A stretch of 55,857 bases of DNA from a virus: the IMG/VR virus record IMGVR_UViG_3300029309_000050, positions 1-55,857 of that record; one strand, 5' to 3'. Below, piece by piece: positions 1-8,155 of the stretch; position 1 is the first letter of the stretch; each line of letters begins with the position of its first letter. Both the position numbers and the translations under genes were made by a program. The notes under the pieces are model-generated. The model saw only the letters and a program-made list of their open reading frames with translations, ran no database searches and was not told the DNA's origin.

Positions 1-440
1 TTTGAACCTGAATCAGCAGCTATAGTTAAACTTGAGCTTATTGAAGCTGTACTTGCTGCTGTTATTTGACCTTGTGCATTTACTGTTATAACTGGTATTG
101 CTGTTGAAGATCCATAAGAATTCGCAGTTACACCTGTATTAGTAATTGATATATCATCTGCATTTGCTGTAATACCGGTGCCACCAACAACATTTAAAGT
201 TACTGAGCCATTTGATCCGCCGCCTGTTAAACCTGCACCTGCTAAAACATCGGTAATATCTCCAGACATGTTTACAAAAGCAGAACCATTATAAAAATAA
301 ATTGATTTATCCCCTGTGCTAGAGTCATAATATATTTGACCCTCTACAGGAGAACTAGGCGCTGATCCTAAATTTTGAATTACAGCATTTTGCAATTCAT
401 TTTTATTTAGATTAATATCTGTTAAGTATGTGAGTGCCAT
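1..440 (-). CDS. Tail fibre, N-terminal part (continues at right edge)
   Basis: Virion appendage protein; the ATG is the complement of 438-440 and the frame is open to base 1. The N-terminus ([17 protein letters not shown]) is followed by a segment with [23 protein letters not shown], a common phage fibre attachment module, then Gly/Thr/Ala-rich repeats ending in LTIAADSGS. If the molecule is circular, the codon spanning base 2, base 1 and base 55857 reads AAC. The frame then continues into the fibre at 54669-55857, giving 542 residues with an S74 chaperone domain. The start codon lies 5 bp downstream of the stop of the gene at 446-1144. The frame match alone has a one-in-three chance of being accidental. 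Confidence 0.8.
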   Translation of the reverse strand, partial: MALTYLTDINLNKNELQNAVIQNLGSAPSSPVEGQIYYDSSTGDKSIYFYNGSAFVNMSGDITDVLAGAGLTGGGSNGSVTLNVVGGTGITANADDISITNTGVTANSYGSSTAIPVITVNAQGQITAASTASISSSLTIAADSGS

Positions 441-445
441 ATTTT

Positions 446-1144
446 TTAATTTACGTGTACTTTACCTATAAAAGAAGAGGTAAATGTTATTTTGAATGAG
501 TTTTTATCTATATGTTGTATATCTCCAAAAACATGAGATCCTGCTGAGTCTACTATTGTTACTGATGGAAATTTTCCTAAATTATGTGAAATTGTTTCTG
601 CAGTGTTAGCAGAAAAATTAATATTATTAGAAACAAAATTTTTATCTGTTTGACCTTTTGGTGAATAAGCTATTGCATAATGTTTATCTATTATTACGCT
701 GCCATTGCCTTCTATAAAAGTAACATTAAATGTTGAATGAGTTGCTCCTTCTCCACCGCCTGTAATACTATTAACACTATATAAACCAAAATTATTTTGA
801 TTATCGGTTTGTGTAATTAGTATTCTTAAATCTAAAAAATAATTTAAATAAGTTTCAATATTTTGATCATTAGTATTAATATGCGAAAACACAAAATTTG
901 TTATTGCTGAAAAAGCACTAACACCACCACCAGACTTATTAAATTCACCATTATCAGGCGTTGATCCTCCTTTAAATTTATATACTACTTGACCATTTAC
1001 ATTTATTAAACTAGAAGTATTTAAAAATCCAGCAATATCTTCTAGCTTAAAATTTTTAGTAGTACTACCACCTGAATCTGTACCAATAACTTTATCATTT
1101 TTAGATACGGTAGTGTCTAAATTGTAACTACTAATTTTTGCCAT
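446..1144 (-). CDS. Tail fibre/appendage protein
   Basis: 232 residues. The C-terminal ~60 residues ([24 protein letters not shown] ... ITFTSSF.GKV) form a small beta domain repeatedly found at the ends of phage appendage proteins. The N-terminus ([23 protein letters not shown]) resembles other phage fibre N-termini. It lies directly upstream of the S74 fibre in the same leftward operon, so a role in host attachment is likely. No enzymatic motif seen. Called from family resemblance; exact role unknown. Confidence 0.65.
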   Translation of the reverse strand: MAKISSYNLDTTVSKNDKVIGTDSGGSTTKNFKLEDIAGFLNTSSLINVNGQVVYKFKGGSTPDNGEFNKSGGGVSAFSAITNFVFSHINTNDQNIETYLNYFLDLRILITQTDNQNNFGLYSVNSITGGGEGATHSTFNVTFIEGNGSVIIDKHYAIAYSPKGQTDKNFVSNNINFSANTAETISHNLGKFPSVTIVDSAGSHVFGDIQHIDKNSFKITFTSSFIGKVHVN

Positions 1145-1150
1145 TTAGTT

Positions 1151-1612
1151 TTATTTTTTAAATATGCTTGTAACCTTTTCTCCACTACGCCCACCGAAAT
1201 AGGCCAGAACAACGGCCATCATGACCTTTTCAAAAGTGTCATTCCATGTTTCACCTATGTGAAAGGGTATTGAATCTACACTATCAAGTAATCCTGCTAG
1301 TGAAAATATAACAATACACCACACTAAAACTAATGGGCGTACATTTTTTGAAAGCCATGAATCAGATGCAGAATCCGCCTGCCACCTTGAAGTGATAGAT
1401 TCCATTTCTTTATTCTGTTGCTCGTATATTAATTGTTGTAATTTTATTTTATCGTCGTTACTAACATCTGATTTTCCGATTGCTGCTATAGCTTCTGCGG
1501 GTGACGTTACTCCCTTAAGTACGTTTCCTAATGCTGGGTTTACTATTGAAGCTGCACCAAATAAAAGTTTACCTACGGTGCTTTCTGCAAATGGTTTTTT
1601 ATTTTTACTCAT
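1151..1612 (-). CDS. Holin-like protein (3TM, GTA-type)
   Basis: 153 residues. After an amphipathic N-terminal half (Ala/Gly-rich, then KLQQLIYEQQNKEM), the motif SRWQADSASDSWLSKNVRPLVLVW leads into a hydrophobic segment (~93-110) and a second one (~128-142). The sequence W-x-A-D-(S)xSD-x-WLSKNVRPL is typical of the phage/GTA 3TM holin family, which forms inner-membrane pores that release or activate endolysin. The start overlaps the stop of the 61-residue membrane protein upstream by one base. Family placement is from memory, not a search. Confidence 0.65.
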   Translation of the reverse strand: MSKNKKPFAESTVGKLLFGAASIVNPALGNVLKGVTSPAEAIAAIGKSDVSNDDKIKLQQLIYEQQNKEMESITSRWQADSASDSWLSKNVRPLVLVWCIVIFSLAGLLDSVDSIPFHIGETWNDTFEKVMMAVVLAYFGGRSGEKVTSIFKK

Positions 1613-1797
1613 TAAGATATTAAATTTTTAATTTCTGTTTTTGTGTAAGGAGACTCTTGATGTAGCCAATCATCAAATAGTTGATTTGCTTTATTATGTA
1701 TTTCTTCTGATCTTTGTTCTATACCTTGTGTTCTGCCAATTTCGTAAGAAACTAAAACAACAACAATAAGTACAAAACTTATTATAATTTTATTCAT
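1612..1797 (-). CDS. Small N-terminally anchored membrane protein, possible spanin/lysis accessory
   Basis: 61 residues: one hydrophobic segment at about 4-18 (IIISFVLIVVVLVSY), then a charged tail (GRTQGIEQRSEEIHNKANQ ...). It sits immediately upstream of, and overlaps, the holin-like gene. That position and topology fit a lysis accessory protein such as an inner-membrane spanin, but the protein is short and no spanin signature is visible. Function is inferred from context only. Confidence 0.45.
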   Translation of the reverse strand: MNKIIISFVLIVVVLVSYEIGRTQGIEQRSEEIHNKANQLFDDWLHQESPYTKTEIKNLIS

Positions 1798-1821
1798 ATT
1801 TAATTTTATTTATATTTAATT

Positions 1822-2718
1822 TTATCTAGGTATTACAGGTTGTTCCCTGTTATATTGGTCTTTATATAAAAACTGATAAGCCCTTCTGTATGGTCGTACA
1901 AATTCATCAATATTTGATATTGTGTTTTTTGCTCTTTCTAGCATTGCTTTACCAGTAGCATCTGAATCGCCGCTAATTGTAGTTTGAAAAGTACCGTCTT
2001 TTGTTTTAAATCTACCTAATGGAGAATCTCCCAGTGGTCTTGTTATTATATCTCTAACGCCTCTATATTGTCCTTGACCTGTAAATGTTTTATCTCCAAA
2101 TCTTTCTTCGTCTGTTCTATCAATTCTATATAAAATTTGATCAATATTTTCATTACTCATATCGCTACCTTTAAGAAATATTCCCTGACTTGCTAGAAAA
2201 CCTAAATCTCCTTCTGGCTCTTCACCCTCGGTTAAGCCTGTTTTACCAAATTTATTTTTTATTTCTACATTTACAAAATTAGTAAAATCTTGTTCGTCCA
2301 TATTCATAAATCCTCCTTTATCCCTAACGAATGCGGCCCCTGGATTAAATGGACCCACTTTTTCCATTTGCATAACTCTTGCTATTTGCTCAGAATTTTT
2401 ACTAATTTTCGGATATTCTTTTGAAAATTTTTTGCCGGTACTAGCTTCATAATTTTGTATTAAAACAGCCGGAGGTACTTTAGATAAACTTTCTAAATTC
2501 ATTCCAGCTAATTCATAGTTTGAAGAATATGCAGGATCTTCTATTCCAATGTTTTTAATACCAACTTTTGGCGGCTCTTCTGTTCCGGAAAGACTTAATG
2601 CGTTTGCCACTTGTTTTGCATTCATCGCTTTTACAGGTGGATCTTCTTTTTTCGGGTCGTTTATATTAGGGTTTACTTTTGCTAGTAATGCTCCTGAATT
2701 TTTACCAAATACACTCAT
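1822..2718 (-). CDS. Hypothetical virion-arm protein
   Basis: 298 residues, soluble, with a Pro/Lys-rich N-terminus (NPNINDPKKEDPPVK) and no signal peptide or membrane segment. I do not recognise a domain. It lies between the small GLGD/CGC protein and the lysis genes in the leftward structural operon, so it is probably a virion or assembly protein. Its start overlaps the preceding stop as TAATG. Confidence 0.6.
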   Translation of the reverse strand: MSVFGKNSGALLAKVNPNINDPKKEDPPVKAMNAKQVANALSLSGTEEPPKVGIKNIGIEDPAYSSNYELAGMNLESLSKVPPAVLIQNYEASTGKKFSKEYPKISKNSEQIARVMQMEKVGPFNPGAAFVRDKGGFMNMDEQDFTNFVNVEIKNKFGKTGLTEGEEPEGDLGFLASQGIFLKGSDMSNENIDQILYRIDRTDEERFGDKTFTGQGQYRGVRDIITRPLGDSPLGRFKTKDGTFQTTISGDSDATGKAMLERAKNTISNIDEFVRPYRRAYQFLYKDQYNREQPVIPR

Positions 2719-2891
2719 TATTTTTTTAATTTAAATTCTTTATTATAAGGTACTAAATTATTTAAAGCTTGTCTTCTAGCTTCACACCCGCAAGGTATAT
2801 TTAAACCTTTAGATACTTTGTTTACCATTGTTTTTATACCGGTTGCTGTAGTAAATTTATGTATACTATCTCCTAGTCCTCTTGATTTCAT
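2718..2891 (-). CDS. Small conserved-looking protein with Cys-Gly-Cys motif
   Basis: 57 residues: MKSRGLGDSIHKFTTATG then IKTMVNKVSKGLNIPCGCEARRQ and a Lys-rich end. The pattern GLGD-x(n)-TGIK-x(n)-CGC-x-x-R recurs in small proteins next to structural genes of marine phages, as I recall. The stop overlaps the next start (TAATG) and its start is 1 bp from the preceding stop. The spaced cysteines suggest a metal or disulfide role, but function is unknown. Confidence 0.6.
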   Translation of the reverse strand: MKSRGLGDSIHKFTTATGIKTMVNKVSKGLNIPCGCEARRQALNNLVPYNKEFKLKK

Positions 2892-2892
2892 A

Positions 2893-3180
2893 TTAACAAT
2901 TCCATTTTCTTCTGGCAGCTTTACCTCTTTCGCTTGTCCAGCTACGAGATCTAGCGCAAAATGCTTTTCTCCTTTTATATGCTTTACTACCTTTCTTTAA
3001 TTTAGAAGGTGGTGTCGTTACCGCTGTTTTTAGTTTACTTCCAGGGTTATCTCTTCTATATTTAGCAACGCCTTTAGCAGTCATACCGCCGCCGGCTTTT
3101 TTACCTCTGCCTTTACCTTTTTTTATCTTAGCATAATATCCTAGAGATTTTTTTCTTGAAGGAGCATTTTTTCTTGCCAT
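2893..3180 (-). CDS. Lys/Arg-rich small protein (SFCAR-type)
   Basis: 95 residues, strongly basic: MARKNAPSRKKSLGYYAKIKKG ... PSKLKKGSKAYKRRKAFCARSR ... ARRKWNC. The K-x-FCAR motif near the C-terminus is a recognisable mark of a family of small basic phage proteins. First of four consecutive basic miniproteins (2893-3503), spaced 2-4 bp. Likely nucleic-acid-binding or virion-packaged; unproven. Confidence 0.65.
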   Translation of the reverse strand: MARKNAPSRKKSLGYYAKIKKGKGRGKKAGGGMTAKGVAKYRRDNPGSKLKTAVTTPPSKLKKGSKAYKRRKAFCARSRSWTSERGKAARRKWNC

Positions 3181-3182
3181 GA

Positions 3183-3305
3183 TTATTTTTTCTTTTTCGT
3201 GCCTTTTTTTCTTCTTAATTTTTTAAAATCGGCACCCGTAATTTTATTAAACGGCTTAGCCATTCTAGCTATAATTAATTGCTTTGCTGTGAGTTTTTTT
3301 GCCAT
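3183..3305 (-). CDS. Lys-rich miniprotein
   Basis: 40 residues: MAKKLTAKQLIIARMAKPF then NKITGADFKKLRRKKG and a Lys tail. The phrase IARxAxPFxKITGADFK looks conserved in marine phage genomes from memory. It lies 4 bp from the 27-residue gene upstream and 2 bp from the 95-residue gene downstream, so it is translated in the same leftward cluster. Function unknown; charge suggests nucleic-acid or capsid interior association. Confidence 0.6.
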   Translation of the reverse strand: MAKKLTAKQLIIARMAKPFNKITGADFKKLRRKKGTKKKK

Positions 3306-3309
3306 TTTA

Positions 3310-3393
3310 CTATTTTCTGCTTTTTTTAGCTTTTTTAACTTTTTTCTTTTTCATGACTTTTTTAGTCATTGGTGATTTTTTTCCGTAGGGCAT
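3310..3393 (-). CDS. Very small Lys-rich protein
   Basis: 27 residues (MPYGKKSPMTKKVMKKKK then VKKAKKSRK), half of them lysine. The tight position between two similar basic miniproteins (2 and 4 bp gaps) and an MPY start shared with the next gene support translation. It could be a degenerate paralogue of its neighbours. Function unknown. Confidence 0.5.
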   Translation of the reverse strand: MPYGKKSPMTKKVMKKKKVKKAKKSRK

Positions 3394-3395
3394 AA

Positions 3396-3503
3396 CTATT
3401 TTCTTTTTTTACGTTTAACTTTTCTTTTTCTTTTTGCTTTTTGTTTTTGTTCATTTCTTGAAGCCCAAACTGCTTTGCGTTGGGCCGCACTTATATAAGG
3501 CAT
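3396..3503 (-). CDS. Basic miniprotein with SAAQRKAVWAS motif
   Basis: 35 residues: MPYISAAQRKAVWASRNEQ followed by an almost pure Lys/Arg tail. The S-A-A-Q-R-K-A-V-W-A-S motif is common in tiny marine phage proteins. It resembles the (A/S)xxQRxAVWAxK phrase of small head-region proteins. Part of the 2893-3503 basic cluster; likely binds DNA or RNA, not demonstrated. Confidence 0.6.
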   Translation of the reverse strand: MPYISAAQRKAVWASRNEQKQKAKRKRKVKRKKRK

Positions 3504-3505
3504 AA

Positions 3506-3841
3506 TTATTTATTTTGTAATCTGTTTAATCTTTTTTGCATTCTAACAGATTTTGACATATTCCCGCCTCTAAGGCCAATAAAATTTTGTTTATTAGAAT
3601 CTTTAGCTTGTTGAAGTTTCATTTGTGTTTTAGCAATTCTTCGCGCTTTACGTGGAGATGCGCTTTTGCTTTCTAAATCTACTTGTTTAAATTGAGTTGG
3701 TCCAAATGAAGCTGGTTGGAAATAAGTATTAGGGCTAAAAGAATTTGTTAACCCCATTCTTTGAGAATCCATTGCATTAAAAGGGCCGGGAGTATCAATT
3801 TCTTTGCTGCCCACGCCGCCCATGTTGTAGTGATTTGGCAT
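3506..3841 (-). CDS. Hypothetical basic protein
   Basis: 111 residues, basic C-terminal half (ASPRKARRIAKTQMKLQQAK ... MSKSVRMQKRLNRLQNK), N-terminus rich in Asn/Pro/Gly. No recognised domain. It heads the basic-miniprotein cluster on its upstream side, 2 bp from the 35-residue gene. Probably a virion-associated or assembly protein from position. Confidence 0.55.
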   Translation of the reverse strand: MPNHYNMGGVGSKEIDTPGPFNAMDSQRMGLTNSFSPNTYFQPASFGPTQFKQVDLESKSASPRKARRIAKTQMKLQQAKDSNKQNFIGLRGGNMSKSVRMQKRLNRLQNK

Positions 3842-3852
3842 AATTTTAATTT

Positions 3853-4293
3853 TTATCTGTGTTTATCTTTAATCATATCATCTATAGCTTTATTATAAAC
3901 TTTATCAGTATATGATTTATTATTATAAAATATACTACGCTCGCTAGTAGGTAAATCCTCTTCAGCAAGCATTATTCTATATATACGAGATATAAGTTGA
4001 CTACATTTGAATGATGTTTTGTATATACTATATTTTATAGTTGTTCTATTTCTGTGGCGCCATACTTCAATCCAACCTTGTCTTCTTAATCTTTCCCACC
4101 GGTTTTTATCCCAGCTATAAGTATAAGTGCCTTCAATAAATTCATTACGTGTAAATCTATTTTTACAATCTAAATATATTAAAAGTTCAAGATCTGAATC
4201 ACTTAGGCTATAAGTTTTACAGGCCCATTTACGAATGAGCCTATAGTATTTTAATAAATTTAATTCTTTTATGTCGGTAGCAGTTAGTCTCAT
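3853..4293 (-). CDS. Winged-helix-like protein
   Basis: 146 residues. The stretch RFTRNEFIEGTY ... WERLRRQGWIEVWRHRNRTTIKYSIYKTSFKC looks like a recognition helix plus a beta wing, preceded by LSDSDLELLIYLDC. The overall pattern fits a MarR-like winged-helix fold, so DNA binding is plausible. It overlaps the groES stop by 4 bp (ATGA), placing it in the chaperonin operon. Regulatory role is inference. Confidence 0.5.
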   Translation of the reverse strand: MRLTATDIKELNLLKYYRLIRKWACKTYSLSDSDLELLIYLDCKNRFTRNEFIEGTYTYSWDKNRWERLRRQGWIEVWRHRNRTTIKYSIYKTSFKCSQLISRIYRIMLAEEDLPTSERSIFYNNKSYTDKVYNKAIDDMIKDKHR

Positions 4294-4547
4294 TCAACCA
4301 ATACTATATCGCCTAATTTTAAAACATAGTATAAATGTTCATTTAATTCTATACCATGCCCTGCATGCTTGTCATAATGAATTATATCATTTTTTTTAAG
4401 CATATCTGCCATAGGCCCGGATGATACTACTTTACCTTTTAAATACCTTACGTCTTTATTTTGATCTTCCGTAAGTTCTAACCCACCTATCTTTTTAGGT
4501 GGCTCTTTTATTTTTTCAACAATTACGTAATAACTAAGCGCTTCCAT
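4290..4547 (-). CDS. groES: GroES-type co-chaperonin
   Basis: 85 residues, slightly shorter than bacterial GroES (~97). N-terminal VIVEKI is the usual first strand. The segment KGKVVSSGP, the acidic/hydrophobic loop and the end YDKHAGHGIELNEHLYYVLKLGDIVLVE match the co-chaperonin barrel. The mobile loop region (EPPKKIGGLELTEDQ) is present. It caps the GroEL ring. The gene overlaps groEL by 14 bp in an unusual groEL-groES order, so the pair is translationally coupled. A second, larger GroES-like protein lies at 53233-53817. Confidence 0.85.
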   Translation of the reverse strand: MEALSYYVIVEKIKEPPKKIGGLELTEDQNKDVRYLKGKVVSSGPMADMLKKNDIIHYDKHAGHGIELNEHLYYVLKLGDIVLVE

Positions 4548-6099
4548 TTATCACTCTTACATTATTAATTACACAATCGGCTGAAAATATGGTATTCACA
4601 ACGCTAACTGCATTTTTTAATGCTGTTTTAGTTACAAGAACTGGATCTATGATTCCAGCTTCAACCATATTTATTTCTTTATTATTTACAACATCTATTC
4701 CAACGCCTGGTTTACCAGACTCATAATGTTCTAATGCTGCATTATCGAGTATTGCTGCATAAGGGGAGCATATAGCTTTTAACAATATTTCTTCACCTTC
4801 GTTTTCAGGAGCAATAAAATGTGCTGCATCTAATAATGCAACACCCCCGCCTGGAACAATCCCTTCTTGCAGTGCGGCTTTAGTTGCATATATAGCGTCT
4901 TCAACTCTGTCTTTCTTTTCTTTCATTTCAACTTTTGAGTCCGCTCCAACTTTTATCATCGCTACTTTACCGTTTAGCATAGCTAACCGTTCTTGCAGCT
5001 TCTTCTTAAAGTATGGATTTTTTTCTTCAGCAACTTTATTTTCAACTATATTTATACGTTCTTGTAATATTGTATTTTGACTAGTTATTTGTAAAACAGT
5101 GTTAGTATCATCGGTAATAGATTTTTTACATTCACCTAAAACATTTGGTTCAATTAAATCTAAATCATCGCCAAGTTCTTCATTTATAACTATAGCACCT
5201 GTTAATATAGCTAAGTCCTCAATTGTTTCTTGTTTAGTTGGGCCAAAGCCAGGTAAATCTATAATATTTACTTTTATATTACCTTTAACTTTATTTGCTA
5301 ATAAAGCTGCTTTTGGCTGCTGTTCTACATTTGCAACAATTAATAAACTTCTTTTTTGTTTTATAACAAACTCTAATACTTTTTGTATTTTACGAATATT
5401 AGATATAGGTGATGAAACTATTAATACATAAGGATTATGCAATTCAGCTTTACCTTTATCTTTATCAGTTGCAAGATAGGGTGATGTTAAGCCACAGCTT
5501 ATTCTTGTTCCTTCAACAAATACTACATGTGTTTCGTGTGTATCTGATTCTTCCATAAGAACAACACCGTCTTTACCAACTTTTGAATATGCTTCTGCTA
5601 TTATAGCACCTAGCTCTTTATCGTTATTACAGCTAATAGTACTTACATTATGTAACATTTTTTTAGTTACTTTTATAGCTTTATTATCTAAATACTTAAT
5701 TACTTTATTAGTAGCAGTAGTTATGCCTTCTTTAATAGGTCTTACGCTCTGAGCATATTTTTTTTCGTTTGCTAAATGTAATAGTGATTGAGCAAGCACA
5801 GTAGCTGTAGTAGTACCGTCGCCTGCTTCTTTCACTGTATTTCTAGCTGCTTCTTTTATTAAAGTTGCACCTATATTTTCAACCGGATCATATAAGACTA
5901 CGGATTCAGCTACCGTTACACCGTCTTTTGTAATCACCGGTTTACCTAATGCATCTTCATATATGACACATTTACCTGAAGCACCTAGGGTTGACTTCAC
6001 TGCGTTAGCAAGTTTATCAACCCCGTGCATTATCTTTTCTTTAGCTTCTGCCCCGAAAGACAGATTCTTAACTATCTCACTCGGATTATTATATTCCAT
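4534..6099 (-). CDS. groEL: Chaperonin GroEL
   Basis: 521 residues, near full length for the 60-kDa chaperonin. Nucleotide-binding motifs are visible: KDGVTVAESV (the family's ATP-site Asp, ~residue 60), EAGDGTTTATVLAQ (~92-105), VEDAIYATKAALQEGIVPGGGVAL (~400-425) and the end NAVSVVNTIFSADCVI. The C-terminus lacks the Gly-Gly-Met tail of bacterial GroEL. Phage chaperonins usually help fold the capsid or other virion proteins. Here it lies in the late arm with its own GroES downstream, which fits that role. Confidence 0.93.
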   Translation of the reverse strand: MEYNNPSEIVKNLSFGAEAKEKIMHGVDKLANAVKSTLGASGKCVIYEDALGKPVITKDGVTVAESVVLYDPVENIGATLIKEAARNTVKEAGDGTTTATVLAQSLLHLANEKKYAQSVRPIKEGITTATNKVIKYLDNKAIKVTKKMLHNVSTISCNNDKELGAIIAEAYSKVGKDGVVLMEESDTHETHVVFVEGTRISCGLTSPYLATDKDKGKAELHNPYVLIVSSPISNIRKIQKVLEFVIKQKRSLLIVANVEQQPKAALLANKVKGNIKVNIIDLPGFGPTKQETIEDLAILTGAIVINEELGDDLDLIEPNVLGECKKSITDDTNTVLQITSQNTILQERINIVENKVAEEKNPYFKKKLQERLAMLNGKVAMIKVGADSKVEMKEKKDRVEDAIYATKAALQEGIVPGGGVALLDAAHFIAPENEGEEILLKAICSPYAAILDNAALEHYESGKPGVGIDVVNNKEINMVEAGIIDPVLVTKTALKNAVSVVNTIFSADCVINNVRVINGSA

Positions 6100-6121
6100 T
6101 TAATTAAATTTATTAAAGTGG

Positions 6122-6430
6122 TTACTTAAATGTTTTTACAACTTTAGGCCCTTTGGAGAACTCTAATCTTTTATTGTAATGTTCGATACTTGCATCGATT
6201 GCATTTTCTGCGGATTCAATGGTTTCTCTTCTGGTTATATCTGTCCATTCGCCACTTGGCTCGCCATCAGCATTTAAGCTTTGGCATTCAGTTTGGTAAT
6301 AGCCATTTGGTAGTTGTACAATTCTCCAGTTTTTTTTGTCTGCGAAAAATTCCCAAGTTTTTTTGGTTTCTTCGGATATTCCTTGGTTACTATTATTCGC
6401 CCAGGAATAGGTTTTGTAATAAAATGTCAT
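6122..6430 (-). CDS. Hypothetical protein with Trp/Tyr-rich N-terminus
   Basis: 102 residues: MTFYYKTYSWANNSNQGI, then a globular part (WRIVQLPNGYYQTECQ ... GEWTDITRRETIESAENAIDASIEHYNKR). The layout resembles small marine phage proteins that lie beside tail genes. No catalytic motif. It sits 22 bp upstream of groEL in the same operon. Function unknown. Confidence 0.55.
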   Translation of the reverse strand: MTFYYKTYSWANNSNQGISEETKKTWEFFADKKNWRIVQLPNGYYQTECQSLNADGEPSGEWTDITRRETIESAENAIDASIEHYNKRLEFSKGPKVVKTFK

Positions 6431-6481
6431 GGTTTTGGTTTTATTATATTTATATAATTACATGATTGTAAATTATTTTAA

Positions 6482-6781
6482 TTAACTACAGTTGTCTACA
6501 GAAACAACTACCCCCGCGTTACCAAATATTGTAAATCTTGTATTATTATCTAATCTATATACTCCACTTGATAAAACATTATTCCCAGCAGAATCTGTAT
6601 ATACTTTATCATTAGCAACTGGTCTAGCCCCGGAGCCATCATGATGATATGTTTGATTTAATGTTTGGCTACATGACTCTAGACCCGTCTCTGCTTGCGC
6701 TGATGTAAAACTAGTTAATGTTGAACAATCCTGGTCGTAACCGTAAAAATCAGACATTCTATAAGGTGTTGCTACTGGCAT
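6482..6781 (-). CDS. Small cysteine-bearing tail/adhesin-like protein
   Basis: 99 residues, no signal peptide. Spaced Cys residues and the pattern C-x-QTLNQTYxHDGSG ... P..ND.VYTD ... LSSG.YRLD ... GVVVSVDNCS. The same pattern of Cys, Asn-Gln-Thr, Asp-Gly, Val-Tyr/His-Thr, Tyr-Arg and Gly-Val-Val-Ser-Val recurs in the last ~85 residues of the 1069-residue tail protein at 39282-42491. This suggests a shared receptor-binding-type beta domain. The gene follows the 158-residue tail gene by 3 bp. Role inferred. Confidence 0.55.
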   Translation of the reverse strand: MPVATPYRMSDFYGYDQDCSTLTSFTSAQAETGLESCSQTLNQTYHHDGSGARPVANDKVYTDSAGNNVLSSGVYRLDNNTRFTIFGNAGVVVSVDNCS

Positions 6782-6784
6782 AAT

Positions 6785-7261
6785 TTATATATTTACAATT
6801 TGTCCTCGATCTGTTATTTGGCCTTGACTATTAACTTCTATTAATTGAACTTTTTGGCCCGCGCCTGCTATTGTATTAGTATTAGAATTTCCGTCCTGTC
6901 TTCCGAATACTATTCCAGGTATTGGAGTTGTTAATGATGAATTACTAAATAAAACATCACCCACTGCTAAATTAGCCGCAGCTCCTATATTAGCGTTATA
7001 AAAAGCTGTACCAGAAAAGCTACCCATTTCGTCTACAAAGTTTGGAAGTTGTGCAGAAGTCCTATTTGCTGGATTTGGTAAACAACCAGTATTAACAGCA
7101 GGATAGTTATCTCCAGAAGTTACAGCGCCTCCCGTATTTCCACCATTTACTAAATTATACATAGATATAGGGCCAGACACATTGCCACTACCGTAGGTAC
7201 TGTTTAATCTTTCTTGTGCAATATCTTGCATAGATAATGATCCTGAATTTGGTACTGCCAT
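6785..7261 (-). CDS. Tail/fibre-type structural protein
   Basis: 158 residues. The N-terminus MAVPNSGSLSMQDIAQERL is the familiar opening of many phage fibre-like proteins (MAVPxSGxLSMxxIAxE). A Gly/Asn-rich linker (NGGNTGGAVTSGDN) and a beta-rich C-terminal domain ending GQITDRGQIVNI follow. It lies between a 2OG-oxygenase-like gene and the small cysteine tail protein, with 2-3 bp gaps. Likely part of the tail tip or a virion decoration. Confidence 0.6.
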   Translation of the reverse strand: MAVPNSGSLSMQDIAQERLNSTYGSGNVSGPISMYNLVNGGNTGGAVTSGDNYPAVNTGCLPNPANRTSAQLPNFVDEMGSFSGTAFYNANIGAAANLAVGDVLFSNSSLTTPIPGIVFGRQDGNSNTNTIAGAGQKVQLIEVNSQGQITDRGQIVNI

Positions 7262-7263
7262 AA

Positions 7264-7755
7264 TTATTTAATAAATGCTATTGCTGTATATCTATTTTTA
7301 TTACTAGTGTTTTCTATAGCGTGAAATATTGGTGGTTTTGTTCGCAATATATGAAAAACACCTTTATTTTTTTTATTTGGGCCTTTGCAAAGAAATTTTT
7401 TTTCTACATCATAAAACATAGTTGAATCTATATTATTAGTTAGATTAAACATAAGAAAAGCTTTATGGTGAGGAGCATCTTCGTGCGGAAATAATTTAAA
7501 ACCTGGTATATCCTTGAATATTTTAATATCTATTTCTTTATGTTCGGGTACTTTTTCTTTTATAAAATTAATATTTAAAGAATTTTTTATTTTTTTTAAC
7601 AATAAAATATTTTTATTTTCAAATCTTGTAGATAAACCCCCAAATAAACTGCCGTCTTGTAATTTATAATCTAAATTTTCTGCATCTATACCTAAATCTA
7701 GCATTTCTATTTCCCATGCTAACACATCTGGATGCAATTTATTTTTTACAATCAT
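7264..7755 (-). CDS. 2-oxoglutarate/Fe(II) oxygenase-like protein
   Basis: 163 residues. Iron-site pattern is visible: H91-x-D93 in LFPHEDAPHHKAF, the distal H145 in PPIFHAIENT, and R155 in NRYTAIAF for the 2-oxoglutarate carboxylate. The core strands LMFNLTN ... TMFYD also fit. Such proteins hydroxylate protein side chains or small molecules; phages often carry them beside tail genes. Substrate unknown. It is second in the leftward operon, 2 bp from the basic protein at 7758-7988. Confidence 0.7.
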   Translation of the reverse strand: MIVKNKLHPDVLAWEIEMLDLGIDAENLDYKLQDGSLFGGLSTRFENKNILLLKKIKNSLNINFIKEKVPEHKEIDIKIFKDIPGFKLFPHEDAPHHKAFLMFNLTNNIDSTMFYDVEKKFLCKGPNKKNKGVFHILRTKPPIFHAIENTSNKNRYTAIAFIK

Positions 7756-7757
7756 TA

Positions 7758-7988
7758 TTATTCTTTCTTAGTTCCTTTTCCTCTGTTACCTCTGTTCTTT
7801 TTTACGCTTGTAAACCTACCTGTTTTGTGATCATAGTCTTTTCCTCTCAAATTTACACCTTTTTTCTTAGCCGCACGTCTTTTTCTTTGATTTTCCGCTT
7901 TTTTTCTTCTACGATTAGCAGTCATTGCATACTTTTTGTCTCGCTTTAGCTTAGCGGCTTTTGCTTTTTTACTTAGTTTTTGTGCCAT
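7758..7988 (-). CDS. Basic small protein, first gene of the leftward arm
   Basis: 76 residues, very rich in Lys/Arg (NRRRKKAENQRKRRAAKKKG). It ends in a more ordered part, NLRGKDYDHKTGRFTSVKKNRGNRGKGTKK, a phrase found in several large-phage small proteins. No membrane segment. The gene is the first after the divergent control region. Likely nucleic-acid binding; function unproven. Confidence 0.65.
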   Translation of the reverse strand: MAQKLSKKAKAAKLKRDKKYAMTANRRRKKAENQRKRRAAKKKGVNLRGKDYDHKTGRFTSVKKNRGNRGKGTKKE

Positions 7989-8010
7989 ATAAATATTATC
8001 ACTTAAAAAA

Positions 8011-8018
8011 CAAAATTA
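8011..8018 (-). promoter_or_regulatory. Candidate -7 box of leftward arm
   Basis: On the minus strand these bases read TAATTTTG, an exact match to the TAnnTTTG -7 element known for Bacteroidota primary sigma factor. It lies ~22 bp upstream of the ATG at 7988, leaving a short A/T-rich leader. No clear TTG -33 element is seen at the usual distance, so confidence is limited. Confidence 0.4.
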
Positions 8019-8155
8019 TTAATAGCATGACACTAGCCTGTTACTAATTATATTAATATACCTTATGTCACATAAAAATGTTGTAAGAAATATAGAGGTT
8101 ATGGGTTGTCCATTAATATACGTGTTTAGCTTGTATAACAAAAACGCTTATTTTT

